DNA of 20,564 bases from Coptodactyla brooksi (GCA_033557675.1 JAWQRM010000670.1:1-20564); one strand, 5' to 3'. Counted from the first letter of the stretch, positions 1-8,135 are shown. The notes: a model not told the origin generated them from the letters alone. Numbers and translations: made by a program.

Positions 1-334
1 CCATTGCCCTGGGTGCATGAAGTGTCGAATGCGAAGCAAGTATGAAGCGGCCATGTAAACACTCACAGCCTTTGATGCTTCCACAGAAGTATTTTGGAAG
101 GTAAATGCAGCAGCGCGAGGAACAGTGGCAATATCTGAATGTAAACGGCGGGTTAGGAAAATCCTTGGCATTGACTCGCGTAAAACATGTGGGAAAACCT
201 GGGAAGAAATAAATAACAATGCGAGAACAGAGAAGAGAGGATGAAAACAGTTGACGCCCAATGCTCCTTATGAAACAAAGAGGAATAAGTAAGTTTTTGA
301 TGATGATGATTTTCTGAACTGTTCGTGCAACCCT
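1..334 (+). other. decayed repeat remnant with short GAT tail
   Basis: A plus-strand frame stays open from 59 to 241 (61 codons) and is moderately basic, with the stretch RKILGIDSRKTCGKTWEEIN near its end. It stops at 242, and a short (TGA/GAT)n run follows at 299-311. A broken open frame followed by a simple trinucleotide tail resembles the 3' end of a non-LTR retrotransposon, but I cannot match the peptide to a family. It could equally be a decayed host exon: 'tggaag|gtaaat' near 90-105 would make a weak splice donor. Confidence 0.2.
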
Positions 335-546
335 TTAATCAGCCCTTAGAAAACGAAGTAACCAAAACGCTGCGGACACCATAAAACCAATTAAAAGCGT
401 AAACAAACTCGGGTTATAATCGGCGTTCGAAACCGCACAAATAATCGTTTCGCTGACGCGATACGTTAATTGAATGTTAAACATTAAAAGCACCGCCAAC
501 GTCCCGTTCCTCGCCATAATTTCTTTCACTTTAGAAGTGCCATCTC
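335..546 (-). CDS. candidate terminal exon of a small membrane protein gene
   Basis: Read on the minus strand, a pyrimidine-rich tract ending in TTTGAG (AG at 548-547) could be a splice acceptor. From 546 the frame is open for 70 codons to a stop at 335-337. The first in-frame ATG is near 517. The predicted peptide has two hydrophobic segments, roughly LAVLLMFNIQL and LFTLLIGFMVSAAFWLL, separated by a short polar stretch, and ends FLRAD. Codons here are richer in CG than the flanks, which suggests real coding sequence. I do not recognise the family. All nearby AG dinucleotides demand a phase-1 upstream exon, while the best upstream exon (846-989) ends in phase 0, so another exon or a different donor would be needed. 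It could instead be a single-exon short ORF or a chance open frame. Confidence 0.35.
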
Positions 547-845
547 CTCAAACAAAAAAGGCGACACAATGCACCCTGTCCCATCTTTGAATTCTATCTT
601 AACACATGTATGCTCTGTGTAATGACAAACAGTTCTCGAGCAGCGAACCTCGTTCGTTTCAGTTAAGGTCCACAAAGCACATATTTACGCATGAGCCATA
701 TGGCTTATTAAAAAAGGACCGTATCTGTACAATGAAACGCAATATATCTTTCGAATTGTCCGTTTTTATAACACAATGAGGCGTATATTTCGGGCGTGGG
801 GTGAAGGAACTCCTTAGTTTCGGTTAACAGCCAGGGGCGACTCAC

Positions 846-989
846 CACAACACGGCACAAGACAATGCCACATGAACGGAATTCTGTGGAATTATAATAG
901 AAATCGTGTTTTGTGACCATTTTAAGGTGGACAATATGTCCTCGTAAAGAGATACCTTGTAGTGTTACAAGGCAAGGGACGCGTGTCGC
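846..989 (-). CDS. candidate 144-nt internal exon, unknown protein
   Basis: On the minus strand a strong acceptor (GTTATCTTTTTATAG, ending at 990) and a strong donor (GTG|GTGAGT, GT beginning at 845) bracket exactly 48 open codons. The other two frames of this segment are closed. An in-frame TAG forms part of the acceptor itself, so the frame only opens at the splice site. The peptide carries three cysteines (PCLVTLQG, RSCGIVLC) and an NST glycosylation-type sequon, as in an extracellular domain. The same frame also runs on past the donor to about 708, so a longer exon is possible. No homology is recognised. With the segment at 335-546 it may form the 3' part of a minus-strand host gene whose remaining exons lie elsewhere. 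Confidence 0.4.
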
Positions 990-1421
990 CTATAAAAAGA
1001 TAACATCTGGATATTTACGTACCTAATTTGTATTCTTCAGTATCTTGAGTGAAATATTTTAAAGATTTATTCAGGGCCCAAAACGAAAGAGGACTTTATA
1101 TCTCTCTATAAGTTTTTAAACTCTGTTTAGATAGGCACAGCCTTTGAGAAAGCGGATAAAACAAAGATAAAACGATGTTCAAACCAAAATTATCTCATAG
1201 TGTGGTACTGTAATAAGAATGGGTATGTTTGTTGCTTTAGATGATTTGTACATTATTGCAATTAATGCATATCTATTAGTTTACAAGTTTATCTGCTTGA
1301 AACTATTGCATATTCTTGCAATCATTCGCGCTGTTGCTAACATTAGAAGATGCACTCGAATTGTTTTTTTGTTAAATTATGACTTAACTTAAATCGCAAG
1401 CAACAAAATGTTGCATGCACA
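990..1421. other. no recognisable feature
   Basis: AT-rich sequence with stops in all frames. I see no gene, RNA or clear repeat here up to the TA that borders the fold-back element. Confidence 0.5.
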
Positions 1422-1423
1422 TA

Positions 1424-1886
1424 CAGTGAGGATACAACTTATGGAATAAAATGATTTTTGGCGATATTTTAGAAAATTGTGGAAAATGCTTGGCTGTCGA
1501 TTTTTATTCTCAAATTTACATCTTTTGAATTAAAATTTCAATATACAGGGTAATCCGTGTATGAGCAGTAATAGCTAGGTCATTTTTTTAAATAGAACAC
1601 CCTGTATATTTTCCTATTTTTAGATTCTACTTGATCATCTGATTTCAACAACCTACAATACTTGCTTTCAAAGAGATTTAATGAAAACACAAAAGTATAG
1701 GGAAAATGAACAGTTTTGAAACAAAACATATTTTTCTACATCTTTGCTTTAGCGTATTAAATTTTCAAAACGTTCTCCATTGGCTTCTTGACAAAAACCT
1801 AAAATGTTTATCACATTCGGTTTCCCACAGTCGTTTTTTGCAATTAAATAAAACCATCATAATAATAAATAGGAACTAACAGAAAA
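1424..1886 (+). repeat. left long inverted arm of fold-back element
   Basis: Pairs with 2673-3175. The first 12 bases are identical to the right end in reverse complement, and similarity continues through the nested 71-bp unit, the transposase tail codons (1751-1797) and an A/T-rich tract to about 1886, with scattered mismatches. Confidence 0.8.
1540..1610. repeat. nested 71-bp unit with 12-bp inverted ends
   Basis: Begins AATATACAGGGT and ends ACCCTGTATATT, perfect 12-bp inverted ends. The matching unit in the right arm is at 2991-3057 with slightly decayed ends. Because both arms carry it, it was already in the terminal region before the arms were duplicated. It resembles the ends of a very short MITE (TACAGGGTGTTCC type). 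Confidence 0.6.
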
Positions 1887-2017
1887 GTACACAAAAACAC
1901 AAAAGTACAGGAAAGATGAACAGTTTTGAAACAAAAAAATGTTTTTCTACAGCGCTACTCGTTTGCTTTAGCGTATTAAATTTTCAAAATGTTCTCCATT
2001 GGCTTCTTGACAAAAAC
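1686..2017 (+). repeat. tandem duplication of transposase 3' end and UTR
   Basis: The segment 1686-1797 is repeated in the same orientation at 1896-2017 with small differences. Both copies hold the minus-strand C-terminal codons for CQEANGEHFENLIR and the following UTR. With the inverted copy in the right arm, the element carries three copies of the gene's end. Confidence 0.75.
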
Positions 2018-2690
2018 ATAGTCTGTTGTAAAATGCCTGTCTAACTTTCGCTAAAACTTGATATGAAATATTGTCAATTTCTGTGCGTATTCTATCTTTG
2101 AGATTCTCAATGTTATTTGGTTGTGTTGCATACACTTTGCTCTTGAGATAACCCCATAGAAAAAAAATCTAAAATGTTAAAGTCTGGTGATCTGGCTGGC
2201 CACTCAATGGTACCTCTGCGTTGAATTGATCTATTCCTAAAGATTTCGTTTAGATAGCTTCTTACATCTACCATATACCATAGTGGGGCGTTTGTTGAAA
2301 CCAAACATTTCAATTTGATATGGTCGGATCTAAAGCAGCGGGATATAAGTTTGCCAGAGCAGGAACAATTTCGTCTCTAAGTAAATTTAAATATTTTTCA
2401 GCTGTCAAGTTTCTTTCAATAAAAATTGGTCCGCTTATATGGTTGTCGATAACCCTTCCCCAAACATTTACTTTTTCAGGATATTGGATATGTGTCTCAC
2501 GCATCCAATGAGGACTCTGTTCTGATCAATAACTACAATTCTGCCGATTTACTTCCCCATTGAACATGAAAGTTGATTCATCAGAAAAAAGAATATTCTC
2601 AAGAGCAACCTCATTTCTATCCAACTTCTGCATCATTTCTTCGTGTAGCTGCACTCTACGGTCTGGATCGTCTTCTGTTAGTTCCTGGGT
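1968..2690 (-). pseudogene. IS630/Tc1-type transposase, C-terminal DDE half, broken
   Basis: Minus-strand remnants line up as one transposase of the insect family that carries HWMRETH..YP.KVNVW and RRG.IEWPARSPD..LDFF. In order: TEDDPDRRVQLHEEMMQ, then NILFSDESTF (first catalytic Asp, near 2590), an in-frame stop after NRQNCSY, HWMRETHIQYPEKVNVWGR, another stop after the PTISN stretch, then the region that should read QQDGAPPHY but is eroded to STNAPLWY so the second catalytic Asp is gone. RRGTIEWPARSPDFNILDFF keeps the third Asp. A frameshift follows at about 2113 before NIENLKDRIRTEIDNI, and the C-terminus ANGEHFENLIR ends at 1968. The N-terminal helix-turn-helix region is absent. Related copies are often annotated as Tc3-like or DUF4817 proteins; that is family knowledge, not a search result. 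Confidence 0.82.
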
Positions 2691-3175
2691 TCCTATTTAT
2701 TATTTCGGTTATGTATGTTATTTTTGTTTAATTGCAAAAAAGACTGTAGAAAACCGAATATGATAAATATTTTTGGTTTTTATCAAGAAGCCAATGGAGA
2801 ACATTTTGAAAATTTAATACGTTGAAGCAAAGCTGTAGAAAGACATTTTTTCTTTCAGAACTGTTCATGTTCCCTATAGTTTTGTGTTTACATTAAATCT
2901 CCTTGAAACCATTACCTTTATTACTTCTACCCTAAGTCTTGTAGGTTGTTGAAATCGGATGATCAAGTAGAATTAAAAAACACAAGCACATACAGGGTGT
3001 TCCATTTAAAAAAATGACCTATCTATTACTGCTAATACATGGATCACTCTGTATATTGAGATTTTAATTTAAAAGCCGTAAATTTGAGAATAAAAATCGA
3101 CCTGTCCGAGCATTTTCCACAATTTTCTAAAATATCGCCAAAAATCATTTTATTTCATAAGTGGTATCCTCACTG
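2673..3175 (-). repeat. right long inverted arm of fold-back element
   Basis: Inverted copy of 1424-1886. It includes, on the plus strand at about 2786-2822, the codons for the transposase C-terminus (EANGEHFENLI), which belong at the other end of the gene. The junction with transposase coding sequence lies at about 2673-2690. Confidence 0.8.
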
Positions 3176-3353
3176 TATATGCCAGGTGTACAAATAAGTT
3201 TCCGCCGTTGTACAAAAGTTGGCACCACCAGTAAATTATGTTTAAAATTGTCAGCTATAGAACGTTATTATCGTAAGCTTGGACATCTGTCAACAACATA
3301 ACATTGAAATATTAGTGAATTGTTATCAGTATAATATATTCTTTTGTGCGAAA

Positions 3354-4095
3354 ATGGGGAGTTTTAAGCCGAATAAGCGTCATTCGCGGAAAAATTTAGT
3401 TCGTTCATTTGAAGAAATCTGCAATTGAGGCGAATCGATTACTTGTAAAAGTATATGGTGAGGCTGCCTTAAGTGAGAGAAGTTGTCGTGAGTGGTTTCA
3501 AAAGTTTATGAACGGTGAATTTGAAATCGAAGACAAAGAACGTAGCGGAAGGACGAAAGTGAACGAAGACGCAGAATTACAAGCTTTATTGGATCAAGAT
3601 TCGTGCCAAACACAGGAAGAACTTGCACTTACATTAGGAGTGACTCAACAAGCAATTTCACATCGCTTAAAATCATTGGGAATGATTCAAAAACAAGGAA
3701 ATTTGGAATTTCGTTTATGCCTTGAAAACAAGGCATAAACGAAATGGTTTTCTGTATCGTATAGTCGCTGGTGATGGAAAGTGGGTGCACTATGATAATC
3801 CAAAAAGGAAAAACATCTACAGCTAAGCCAAACATTCATGGAAAATGTGTACTCAAGGAAAAGCGCGCCCACTACTATTCCGGACACAACAAAATTATTC
3901 TCCTGCGTGATAATGCTTGTCCTCATGTTGCGGCGCCGGTCAAAATATATTTGGAAACACTCAATTGGAATGTTTTACCCCACCCGTCGTATTTACTAGA
4001 CATTGCTCCTTCTGATTTCCAGTTGTTTCGATCGATGACGCATGGCCTGTCTAAGCAGGTGCAGTGCTGCTTCATATGAAGATGTCAAAAATTAG
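3354..4095 (+). pseudogene. mariner transposase, broken
   Basis: Starts MGSFKPNKRHSRK at 3354. A frameshift near 3409 leads into KKSAIEANRLLVKVYGEAAL and the paired HTH region (CREWFQKFMNGEFEIEDKER, CQTQEELALTLGVTQQAISH) up to GMIQKQGN. The next ~20 expected residues are replaced by a perfect inverted duplication (3708-3745). Coding similarity resumes in another frame with NGFLYRIVAGDGKWVHYDNP, where the first catalytic Asp survives but the usual GDEKW has become GDGKW. After TSTAKPNIHGK about 45 residues are deleted. The second Asp (LLRDNACPH) and the third (DIAPSDFQLF) are present. The frame ends in stops at about 4077-4095, before the normal C-terminus. It is clearly inactive. Confidence 0.88.
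3708..3745. repeat. perfect 17-bp inverted duplication, 4-nt spacer
   Basis: Arms 3708-3724 (ATTTCGTTTATGCCTTG) and 3729-3745 are exact reverse complements separated by AAAA. The right arm leads into authentic mariner codons (RNGFLYRIV), while the left arm replaces the residues expected between QKQGN and KR.GFL. The left arm is therefore the secondary, copied one. Confidence 0.9.
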
Positions 4096-4611
4096 GTATA
4101 TTTTAGGTACTTTTTAGATTATATTTTAAGTACCTTATACGCTTTGCTTTGCGCTGCTTTTGCGCTTTGTACGTGAGTATGGGCACTCCGTGATTACCCA
4201 TGTTAAAAATTATTGGACAATTTTCATGTAGAGTAAAAATGTAAATCAAATGAAGAACCTCCAATTTAATTCAGCAAACAAACATTCAGCATAATATTGA
4301 CAAGTTGCTTTCACCACCTGACACAAAGGTACTTGTGTAAGGTATAATATGTAAAAACCGAGTATGCATCGACCATTGTATTTCTTGTTGGAGAACAATC
4401 TGAAATGAATCTATGTGAAGTTAGCTGCATGTACGATAATGTTTGAATTATCGGAGCGATAATTAAAACATTATCGTACCAAAGATTAGTACCAAAGATA
4501 ATGCTTGAGCCTTGTCTTAATATTAATGGGACACCTATATACGTAAAATAAACGCATCGTGTGTACAATTAAATTCAAATTAGTATCGATCAAACTCAAT
4601 TTCTTTATATT
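4096..4611. other. unassigned AT-rich DNA with one strong hairpin
   Basis: No coding remnant is recognised. A GCTTT-rich simple stretch occurs at about 4139-4170. The hairpin at 4431-4479 is listed separately. The 85-codon minus-strand open frame at 4311-4568 reads across that hairpin and has no coding character. Confidence 0.4.
4431..4479. repeat. 49-bp near-perfect hairpin
   Basis: Arms of 23 bp (4431-4453 and 4457-4479) differ at one position and are separated by the 3-nt loop GAG. The left arm starts GTACGATAATGTTT. It does not look like a known transposon end. The stem is short for an insect microRNA precursor and has almost no bulges. Confidence 0.9.
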
Positions 4612-5278
4612 ATGCCTCAAAATTTCTTTCAAAGAGAGTTACTGATAGCGCAATATTGTCACACATAAAAGCAAAGTGCAGAACAATACGATTCAAAGAG
4701 TAACGAGGAGGTCAGTGCAAATAATATGAATAAAGATAACATTAATCATGAAGATGCAGCAGACTTGAGTTTAAACATTTCAAGTAAGACAACATTAATA
4801 CTGTTATTGGTACACGATTTGTGTATTTTTACTTTCTTTTATCCACGGGGTAAAAAAGTATGTATTAAAAAAAACTCGATGTTGACATTTTGATGTACCT
4901 TGACGCATTTAGCTATTCTTAGTATCTGCCTGTTCGTACTAAAACTTTATATAAATAAGGTTTTCTTATTTTTGAGATTTTCATGACGTTGAAAACAAAG
5001 ATTATGACTTTAGTATTAAAGAAACTGTACTTTGAAAAATCACCTGAAAAACCGAAAATAATTTAGCCTTAAGAATGAATACATATTTTTTTCTTATCAC
5101 ATCTTTCTCATATTTCCAAAAATGTACCGTGTACATTTACCTGAATGATTGTAAAAACATATTTCTGTTTTACACACACATTTTTTCAGTTGGCCGCTTG
5201 AAACTAGAAAACCAGTTTCTAGGGGGCGTTGCTTACTATGACTTCATTTTACGAGATAGCGGTTACGTTGTAGAGTAA
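4612..5278 (+). pseudogene. candidate two-exon gene with one in-frame stop
   Basis: From ATG 4612 the frame reads MPQNFFQRELLIAQYCHT, meets TAA at 4666-4668, then continues open as KQSAEQYDSKSNEEVSANN, another ATG at 4726, and DAADLSLNIS up to a donor AA|GTAAGA at 4784. A strong acceptor (TACACACACATTTTTTCAG, ending at 5189) is followed by 89 nt that restore the same frame (phase 1 to phase 1): GRLKLENQFLGGVAYYDFIL, then RDSGYVVE and a stop at 5276-5278. AATAAA follows at 5456. Either the stop makes this a pseudogene, or translation starts at 4726 to give a 48-residue protein, or the segment before 4682 is intronic. The family is not recognised. The evidence is splice signals plus frame continuity only. 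Confidence 0.35.
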
Positions 5279-5455
5279 ATATATGAACGCCAACTATTTT
5301 AAATTGTAAAGCGTTATTATCTCTAGAAAGCAGAATGAATACTAACCCGTTGTTATACATGCTTTATAAAGATAAAGTATGTTTATTAAAATATCGTAAT
5401 TCTAAGATACTAGGTTTCAAACCCTTATTAAACATGCGTCTATTTTTCTAAAACA

Positions 5456-5461
5456 AATAAA
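5456..5461 (+). promoter_or_regulatory. possible polyadenylation signal AATAAA
   Basis: Lies 178 bp after the stop of the candidate gene at 4612-5278, on the same strand, in AT-rich DNA. It would be a reasonable 3' UTR length. In such AT-rich sequence the hexamer is also expected by chance. Confidence 0.3.
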
Positions 5462-5519
5462 GATCATTATTACTTGTAACTTATTTCCTGTTTTGTCGAC
5501 CGGATTGCTGACTAGTAGT

Positions 5520-5592
5520 CACTAGTAAAGGAGATATAACGTAAATGTTATATCACTAGTAAAGGAGATGTACTAGTGATATAAGTTTACTA
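5520..5592. repeat. overlapping direct and inverted repeats around ACTAGT
   Basis: CACTAGTAAAGGAGAT occurs twice, at 5520-5535 and 5554-5569. GATATAAC (5532-5539) pairs with GTTATATC (5546-5553). A perfect 14-bp stem joins 5548-5561 to 5571-5584 with a 9-nt loop. The two stems share bases, so only one can form at a time. The element family is unknown. Confidence 0.75.
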
Positions 5593-5913
5593 GCAACAAC
5601 TATAATTCTAGGGGAAACACAGTTTTTTTGCTTGTTTCAACAAGAAAAGGGAATTCCCCTAAGTACATTTGTAGAACACATATTCCTAGACAATTACAGT
5701 TAACGGCAATAATTAAAAAGAAAGTCTAAACAGATTTTCTTGACCGCGCTAAATCAAATGTACTCGTGGAAAAAAGAGATTGTTTTTTTTTGTAAACCGT
5801 GTTAAGTGAAAAGGAGAGTTGGGTGTATATAGATTTTGATGCACATTATACGATAAATCGATAAATTATGATTTCTTTAGACTTGCAGAACATTACTATA
5901 GTAGTATGCAAAG

Positions 5914-6105
5914 TTATAAATTGCTGTCTTCCTGCAGTCGCCTCGACATGATTAATAACGCGTGTCTATAAATTCTCACATCCTGATTATCCACTTTTTG
6001 TCCACTCCCGTACCCCAGCGCACATAAATTCTCCCAAACGGCATTATCTAGCGCATTTAAACATAAGTGATCATTTTGTCGGCATTTCTCCGCACATATG
6101 TTAAC
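5914..6105 (-). CDS. candidate terminal exon, unknown protein
   Basis: On the minus strand the frame is open from 6105 to a stop at 5914-5916 (63 codons). It reads like ordinary protein: LNALDNAVWENLCALGYGSG, then QKVDNQDVRIYRHALLIMSR, ending RLQEDSNL. The composition is balanced, with Trp, Cys, Gly and His and few low-complexity runs, unlike shadow frames nearby. An in-frame stop lies at 6106-6108, so an upstream exon would have to join here. Candidate acceptor AGs are at GATTAAG and GCGGAG, both with weak pyrimidine tracts. It lies convergent to the candidate gene at 4612-5278. I do not recognise the family. It may be a host exon or an eroded piece of an unfamiliar transposon. Confidence 0.35.
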   Translation of the reverse strand, partial: VNICAEKCRQNDHLCLNALDNAVWENLCALGYGSGQKVDNQDVRIYRHALLIMSRRLQEDSNL

Positions 6106-6580
6106 TTAATCGCGTTATGTATTTCCATAATATCGATGTAACGATGGGATATTATTTGAACCGAATAACAGCATTTAGTTACCCAAACACAATATCATCG
6201 TAATGTCTAATCCAATATCTTATTACCGGTTCAGTTAACATTTACGTAAATTTTAATCACATCATCATTTCATCTGATTCGATACCTTTGGTAAATGCAT
6301 AGACAACGCTCTTGTACCATAAGATATTAAATTAAATTTTAAATGTTGCCATAGACATAGTGAGCATAGTAGAGTACTTATGTAAAAATCTATCAACTTT
6401 GGGTTTCTATGTTGTAACTTTGTTCATTAATTTACCAATCCACTTTTACTTTCAATACGTTATTATAACACGTGTTAGCATTACATTATACTAGTTTGAT
6501 CGAAATTCGCATCAGCCAACGTAAGTAAAAAATTACAAAAATGAAAATATTTAAAAAATTTCGATTTTCGACATTTCGAC
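6106..6580. other. no recognisable feature
   Basis: AT-rich, stops in all frames. No TE protein similarity or notable repeat seen. Confidence 0.4.
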
Positions 6581-7313
6581 TAACAGAAGTATTAAGACAG
6601 GAAAAGCAGCAGTTCAAGCGAAAAGTTACAGAACAAGAAAGCAGATTAAACTTCGTGTAAAGAGAAATGAAGATTTAATAATTACGGCAATTGATAAGCC
6701 CCAGAAGTAGTAAACAAGAAGATTGATTATGTGTTGTATAAAAAATTGGCGCAAATACCCGCTCGATCACGGTCGATACTAGTAAAGATGTTATGCTGCG
6801 ATAGATAAATGGAAATACTCAAAATACAGAAACTCTGAAAGGATCAGATATTTAGATAGATGCGAATTACCAAAAGAAAGTACAACATGATAGAATGCGG
6901 CTAGTACCTTACATGAAGACAGCAGGAGCTGAAAGGGGTATAAGACTATGCTCAAGTAGGATAATTTGCTTATAGATGAAATTGTGTGCAGAATTGAAGA
7001 CATAGAAAGAAACGAGAAAGACAATAAGAAAGTGGCAAAAAGCGAAATCAGAAAACAAAGTATAAACGAAAGAAAGTGAAAATATTATGGAGCAGTTGAA
7101 AGAAATTACAAAAACCAGTGCAGAAACTTATAAAAACCCGGAGGAAGCAAGTGCGGTAACCATAGCAATAGGGAATGGTTCATAATATGTTGGCAAAAAA
7201 AATAACAGACGATAAAAACAAAGAAACCGAAGAAAGGAAGAGGGTCAGCTGAGAACTAAAATTTACAATCATAACAGAAGAACAAAAAGAAGAAGAAGCT
7301 ACAAGCAACAAGA

Positions 7314-7339
7314 AAAAAAAAGGTTTTCTCCTTTTTTTT
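7314..7339. repeat. A8GG/CCT8 inverted repeat
   Basis: Perfect 10-bp arms 7314-7323 and 7330-7339 with the 6-nt spacer TTTTCT. The purine-rich LINE strand abruptly switches to a pyrimidine run here, as if part of it had been inverted. Confidence 0.7.
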
Positions 7340-7491
7340 GTTTTTCATTTTTTTGTCTCTTACCGCTCCTAATGATACTAACATGATTAGCGAAATATGC
7401 GCCGAGCAGTTATTTTCTTGATTTGTTTAAGTGGTGATAATTGCTTAACTTTCTTATGAAACCAAAGGTTGCAACCCCAAACCTATATAAC

Positions 7492-7950
7492 AGAAGAAGA
7501 CAAGAAAACTACGACACCAGGAAATTTAAAGGAAATACATGGAATGTGCTATCATTATTGAAGGTAATATCGATTAACTAGGTCTGGAATTGAAGATGCG
7601 TAGAACAGATATAACAACACTATAAGATGGAGAGGGAAGGGAAGAATAGACAGAAAGGATTACTCTGTTATATTCGGGAAGCTACTAGCAAGTAAGTAAG
7701 GGAACCAGGGGATGGCATATATGGGCTTCAGAGGAATGAGAGAGCATATTGAACGAATGAAAGAATAATTTACCTAAAAATAAAAGGAAACTCTTGTAAC
7801 CTAGCAATATTAAATGTCTATGCTCAGATAGAAAACATAGAACCAGAAACAAATGAATGGTTATACGACCAAATTGAAGAACAAGTTCAGAAACTGTCAA
7901 AGGGCGATATGATTGTATTAATAGGCGGCTTCGTGCTTAAATCAGTTGAG
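7492..7950 (+). pseudogene. non-LTR apurinic-type endonuclease domain, broken
   Basis: Fragments in order: RKFKGNTWNVLSLL (start of the endonuclease, near 7522), then TDITTL, a frameshift to RIDRKDYSVIFG (near 7650), GMAYMGFRGMRE (near 7710), then a longer clean stretch IIYLKIKGNSCNLAILNVYA from 7765, EWLYDQIEEQVQKLSKGDMI and VLIGGFVLKS to about 7941. The last motif should be GDFN.K in an active enzyme; the Asp is now Gly. At least three frameshifts or stops separate the pieces. The family role is nicking of target DNA for target-primed reverse transcription. Confidence 0.75.
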
Positions 7951-8092
7951 AAGAATACGATGATGAGTAGCATAAATTGTACAATTGTTTTATCGTAGAG
8001 TACCACGTACGTCAATATTTGTTTAGCTATAAGTAAATTAATCGTGAGAACATGTAATAACTATCGGTGGTGTGTAATCGTGGTGTGTAATA

Positions 8093-8135
8093 ACTATATA
8101 TATATATATACATATATAACTATATATATAACTGT
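8093..8135. repeat. (TA)n microsatellite
   Basis: Imperfect TA repeat interrupted by single C and AAC units. It is preceded by a local duplication of GTGGTGTGTAAT. Confidence 0.9.

Larger units (their letters stand above)
1424..3175 (-). mobile_element. fold-back IS630/Tc1-type DNA transposon, defective
   Basis: The outer ends are CAGTGAGGATAC at 1424 and its reverse complement GTATCCTCACTG ending at 3175, each flanked by TA (1422-1423 and 3176-3177), the usual target duplication of Tc1/mariner/IS630 elements. Arms of roughly 460-500 bp (1424-1886 and 2673-3175) are inverted copies of one another. Between them lies the C-terminal half of a transposase on the minus strand. The right arm contains an inverted copy of the transposase's own last codons, so the N-terminal half and true 5' end were lost and replaced by an inverted duplicate of the 3' end. 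The element cannot make transposase. It might still be moved in trans, since both outer ends survive. Confidence 0.8.
3182..4095 (+). mobile_element. mariner element, right end missing
   Basis: The left end CCAGGTGTACAAATA at 3182 matches the typical terminal repeat of mauritiana-type mariners (Mos1-like ends start CCAGGTGTACAAGTA). About 170 bp of leader precede the transposase start at 3354. No inverted partner of this end is found downstream, so the 3' part is lost. The preceding bases are TATATG rather than a clean TA. Confidence 0.75.
6581..7965 (+). mobile_element. decayed non-LTR retrotransposon, 5' part
   Basis: A purine-rich, A-biased plus strand, typical of old LINE coding strands, runs from about 6581. 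Its early part has Lys/Glu-rich open fragments (for example IVCRIEDIERNEKDNKKVAK near 6975) that resemble an ORF1-type coiled region. The endonuclease domain at 7492-7950 identifies the element. Sequence after about 7965 is unrelated, so the reverse transcriptase part is missing. Family: RTE-like or a neighbouring endonuclease-bearing clade, not resolved. Confidence 0.5.

Noticed and set aside
2320..2763. Plus-strand open frames at 2320-2511 and 2560-2763
   Set aside because: They are antisense shadows of the minus-strand IS630-type transposase, which has clear family motifs.
3629..3926. Minus-strand open frames over the mariner
   Set aside because: Shadows of the mariner coding strand and of the inverted duplication at 3708-3745.
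4431..4479. Calling the 49-bp hairpin a microRNA gene
   Set aside because: The stem is too short and too perfect for a typical precursor, with a 3-nt loop; no expression evidence is available.
6791..7900. Minus-strand open frames at 6791-7024 and 7685-7900
   Set aside because: Leu/Phe/Ser-rich frames antisense to the purine-rich LINE strand; the plus-strand endonuclease motifs explain the region.
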